A stretch of DNA of 64,000 bases, from contig DATCLY010000025.1 in assembly GCA_036563665.1 (NCBI GenBank), positions 26,077 through 90,076 of the forward strand, given 5' to 3'. Both the position numbers and the translations under genes were made by a program. Under the pieces are notes generated by a model that was given only the letters and a program-made list of their open reading frames with translations, had not been told where the DNA came from and made no database searches. The stretch is from FEN-1219 sp036563665 (lineage in GTDB: Bacteria; Pseudomonadota; Gammaproteobacteria; Steroidobacterales; Rariloculaceae). Below are positions 61,588-64,000 of the stretch, in pieces; position 1 is the first letter of the stretch, and the number at the start of each line of letters is the position of its first letter.

Positions 61588-61616
61588 TCAAATACCGGCG
61601 CTTCGGGCGGAAGGTT
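61588..61616 (-). promoter_or_regulatory. candidate autoregulatory ECF promoter
   Basis: On the minus strand, AACCTT (61616-61611), preceded by GT, is followed after 16 bases by TATTTGA (61594-61588). The AACCTT -35 is of ECF type. The predicted start at about 61580 gives a leader of about 28 bases before the GTG at 61552. A second related sequence, CGTAACTTTGTC, occurs on the plus strand near 61650. Confidence 0.4.
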
Positions 61617-61882
61617 ACAGGGCAGGGGAAACGGCCGCTCGACGGGGCCGCCGTAACTTTGTCGCGGCTCGCGCGTATTAGGAAACCAGGCTCGGGTCTC
61701 CCGGCCCGGCGACGGGTTCCCACTCCTCCCCAGGAACACGACCCTCCGCCCGGGAGACCCGGCCCGTCCCCGCGGGAAGGCATCGGCCCGGAAGCCGGAA
61801 GGCGACGGCGGCCGGTCGTGTCGGGAGGCCGAAAGACGAGACATCGCGACGGCGGAACAGCCCGCCGCCGGCGCGCGGGCGG
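61617..61882. other. intergenic region upstream of the ECF operon
   Basis: No supported gene lies between the sigma-factor promoter and the hairpin behind the TonB receptor. An AT-richer patch near 61670-61690 (GCGTATTAGGAAACC) may belong to a further promoter. Confidence 0.4.
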
Positions 61883-61912
61883 CCCCCCTCGCGCCGACGG
61901 GCGCGAGGGGGG
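61883..61912 (-). terminator. terminator-like hairpin after the TonB receptor
   Basis: Perfect 13-bp stem (CCCCCCTCGCGCC at 61883-61895, complement at 61900-61912) with loop GACG, starting 8 bases past the receptor stop. It is the strongest hairpin in the window; no T-tract follows on the minus strand. Confidence 0.55.
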
Positions 61913-61920
61913 TGCGGTCG

Positions 61921-64000
61921 TCAGAAGCTGTAGTTGAAGCCCAGGACGAACTGCCGGCCGAAGATGTCATAGCCGGCCGGCGCGGTGGTCTGGGCGACGC
62001 CTCCGCCGGCAACGCTCGTGGGGATCACCGGCGGATCGCTGTCGAAGAGGTTCGCCACCGTGAGCGTGGCCTCCCAGGTGGCCCCGTTCGTCAGGTCACG
62101 CCGGTAGCCGAGCGTCAGGTTCGTCACCATCTGCGACTCGATCGTGTTGTCGTTCACGCAGCTCGCCGAGCCGCACGACTGGAGCGGCCGCGTCTCCCAG
62201 TCCATGTTGAGGATCGTCTCCGGGATGTAACGCGTGAGCAGGCTCGCCCGAAACGGGCCGACGCGATAGTCGACGGTCGCCAGCGCCCGCAGATCGGGAT
62301 AGGTGGTCGTGCCCGCGCGCTCGATCTTTTGCGTCGCACCGAACGGCAACTGGCTGTTCTCGTTCAACGTGCCCGCCAGCAGCCGCAGGCTCAAGCGCTC
62401 GTCCGTGTCGAAGAAGTTCACCTCCGCGTTCCACAGCACCTCGACGTCCACGCCGCTCACGAACGCGCTCGCCACGTTGACGTAGCGGTTGTTGATGATC
62501 GTGATGAGGTTGGTGTCCGGATCGCGCGTGATGAAGTCGCAGTAGGTGCGCGTGGTGTCGCGGGTGTCGTAGCAGGTCTGGACCACCGTGTTGTACGGCA
62601 GCAGGTCCACCTGATCCTCGAGGTCGATCTCGTAGTAGTCGACGGCGACCTGGAGCCCTTGCACCCGGCGCGGCCGGAACACGAAGCCGCCCGTGATCGT
62701 GTCCGCCTTCTCCGGGTTCAGACGCGGGTTGCCGAGCTCGGCGGAGATCGTGAAGAAGCCTTGCAGCCCCGTGAACGGGTCGTTGACGGTCGTGCCGCCG
62801 CCGACGTAGTCGAAGCGCTCGGAGAACGTGGGCTCGCGCACGTCGCGCGACACCGTCGCGCGGAAGCGCAGGAAGTCCGTGATGCCGAAGTCGATGCCGA
62901 GCTTGCCGGACGTGATCCCGCCGCTCAGCGAGTAGTCCGAGCGCCGCCACGCCAGGTTCGTCGCGAGCGTCCGACCGTTGCCGTTGTCGAGCAGCGGGAA
63001 GTCGAGCTCGGTGAACACCTCCCGGACGTTGAAGTGCCCCCGCACGGCGGGGAAGTCCGTGAAGAGATGCACGTTGCGGTTCCCCTCCCAGCCGGCGGAG
63101 ATGCCGCGGATGCCGAGATGCGGCGCGTTGGTCGGCGGACCAAACTGCATGAGCTCCATCGGCAGGCTCCGCTGCCAGAAGCTCTCGGCGCGGTAAGTGG
63201 CGCCCGCCGCCAGCGAGAACGGCCCCGCGCCGATGCCTTCGCTGATCTCGCCGCTCACCACCACCTCGGCGAACTCCTGCACGTTCGAGCCGACGTCGTA
63301 CTTGTCGCCGACCAGATACCGCGCCGCCTCGGGGCTGACGTTGCCCGCGCCCATGATGTTGATCGGCACGCAGTTCTCGATCGTGCCGTCGATGGTGGCC
63401 ACCGGGGCCGGCACCGGCACGAGCTCCTCCGGCGAGCTCGCGAGCCAGTCCGCGCCGAGCGCCGCCGGCACGCGAATGGTCTTGTTGCCCGTGCCGCCCT
63501 CCTCGCGGCTGATCATCGCGAGCCGCAGCTCCTCGAGCGTGGGGTTGTAGCGCTGCACGTTGCAGATGATGTCGCCCGTGCCCCGGTCGGCATCCGCGAT
63601 CAGGTCCACCACGCCGTCGCCGTCGGCGTCCCGCCGGTCCTTGTAGACCTCCACCGCGTCCATCGCGAGGAACAGCCGGTCCACGCGCGCCTCGCCCAGC
63701 ATGCCGCCTTCCTTGTCCGACTCGCCGCGCTGCAGCCACGCCCGCAGGTTCCAGTTCCCGGATTCGAAGAGATCCCTGTCGAGCCCGAGGGCCAGCGACC
63801 AGGTGGTGAACGTGTTCACGTTGTCCTGGTAGTCGTTAAAGTTGAGGAGCCCGGGGCCCCGGAGCTGGCCGTGCTTGTCGAGCTGCAGCTCCGTGGCGCC
63901 CACCGCGTCCATCGCGTCGCGGATGTGCTGCGGCAGATACGCGTTGTCGCGGAACACCGTGGCGCTCCACGGCGAGACCAGCGTCGGCAGACCGCGGCGA
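61921..64000 (-). CDS. TonB-dependent outer-membrane receptor, N-terminus outside the window
   Basis: The frame runs off the right edge, so only about 690 C-terminal residues are present, from LVSPWSATVFRDNAYLPQH inside the barrel. Barrel strands and loops are typical: GAATYRAESFWQR-like turns, FPLLDNGNGRTLATNLAWRR, GKLGIDFGITDFLRFRATVS, RDVREPTFSERFDYVGG and GNPRLNPEKADTITGG. A Cys pair (CYDTRDTTRTYC) sits in a loop. It ends GRQFVLGFNYSF with C-terminal Phe. The plug domain is not visible. Substrate unknown; it resembles the large-substrate (Caulobacter-type) receptors. It is expressed toward a strong hairpin. Confidence 0.93.
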   Translation of the reverse strand, partial: RRGLPTLVSPWSATVFRDNAYLPQHIRDAMDAVGATELQLDKHGQLRGPGLLNFNDYQDNVNTFTTWSLALGLDRDLFESGNWNLRAWLQRGESDKEGGMLGEARVDRLFLAMDAVEVYKDRRDADGDGVVDLIADADRGTGDIICNVQRYNPTLEELRLAMISREEGGTGNKTIRVPAALGADWLASSPEELVPVPAPVATIDGTIENCVPINIMGAGNVSPEAARYLVGDKYDVGSNVQEFAEVVVSGEISEGIGAGPFSLAAGATYRAESFWQRSLPMELMQFGPPTNAPHLGIRGISAGWEGNRNVHLFTDFPAVRGHFNVREVFTELDFPLLDNGNGRTLATNLAWRRSDYSLSGGITSGKLGIDFGITDFLRFRATVSRDVREPTFSERFDYVGGGTTVNDPFTGLQGFFTISAELGNPRLNPEKADTITGGFVFRPRRVQGLQVAVDYYEIDLEDQVDLLPYNTVVQTCYDTRDTTRTYCDFITRDPDTNLITIINNRYVNVASAFVSGVDVEVLWNAEVNFFDTDERLSLRLLAGTLNENSQLPFGATQKIERAGTTTYPDLRALATVDYRVGPFRASLLTRYIPETILNMDWETRPLQSCGSASCVNDNTIESQMVTNLTLGYRRDLTNGATWEATLTVANLFDSDPPVIPTSVAGGGVAQTTAPAGYDIFGRQFVLGFNYSF

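Noticed and set aside
1..64000. CRISPR arrays, tRNA or rRNA genes, insertion sequences, integrases or attachment sites
   Set aside because: No regularly spaced repeats, cloverleaf-like segments, transposase or integrase motifs, or flanking direct repeats were seen anywhere in the window.

Overview
The window is very GC-rich (about 70% by eye) chromosomal DNA. About fifty genes are recognisable. There is no rRNA, tRNA, insertion sequence, phage gene or CRISPR array. TonB-dependent receptors ending in Phe, Sec- and Tat-exported proteins, a lipobox lipoprotein, an outer-membrane barrel, RpoE-type ECF regulation, sigma54-like promoters and a MetX/MetY pathway indicate a Gram-negative bacterium. 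I infer an uncultured, aerobic, heterotrophic gammaproteobacterium. The DUF1592/DUF1552 cytochrome pairs also occur in Planctomycetes, Acidobacteria and Myxococcota, so the phylum is not proven from sequence.

Layout. 1-6.4 kb: decayed remnants (an alpha/beta-hydrolase tail and a winged-helix tail) around rightward genes for exported proteins: an alpha/beta hydrolase, an SMP-30-like propeller, a large unknown protein, a SnoaL-like protein and a second hydrolase. 6.4-12.3 kb, leftward: two exported proteins, then metX-metY-yccU-like-msrA plus a small membrane protein, for methionine synthesis and repair. 12.3-17.7 kb: an OsmC protein and a flavoprotein with no normal start codon, an exported ankyrin protein, a solo LysR DNA-binding domain, a frameshifted DUF8021-like gene and a small lipoprotein. 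17.7-24.6 kb: a leftward operon of TonB receptor, M20 amidohydrolase and large zinc metalloprotease, plausibly for peptide or conjugate scavenging. 25.4-29.1 kb: an exported VOC protein, a broken outer-membrane barrel gene, a flavin split-barrel protein and a STAND ATPase.

29.2-38.2 kb: a seven-gene leftward operon, DUF1592 cytochrome - DUF1552 - metallo-beta-lactamase fold - ankyrin - Tat protein - p-cresol-methylhydroxylase-like flavoprotein - cytochrome c. All but the flavoprotein carry a visible export signal. 38.3-42 kb: a PQQ dehydrogenase, an outer-membrane barrel and an alpha/beta hydrolase. 42.2-45.3 kb: an operon of NEW3-domain protein and ABC ATPase/permease behind a near-consensus sigma54 promoter and a leader hairpin. 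45.4-47.5 kb: avtA and an exported unknown protein. 47.6-52.8 kb: a second, compact DUF1592 - DUF1552 - ankyrin module. 53.0-54.6 kb: a coupled kinase-like and methyltransferase pair. 54.8-58.3 kb: a propeller protein, then a HAD / metallo-beta-lactamase / DUF8021-like operon. 58.5-61.6 kb: an ECF sigma - anti-sigma - two DUF4097 operon with a candidate autoregulatory promoter. 61.9-64 kb: the 3' part of a second TonB receptor that leaves the window.

The most distinctive feature is the repeated DUF1592-DUF1552-ankyrin module. One copy is wired to a flavocytochrome, which suggests a periplasmic oxidative pathway in which exported ankyrin-repeat proteins may be scaffolds or substrate-specificity partners. 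That role is inference.
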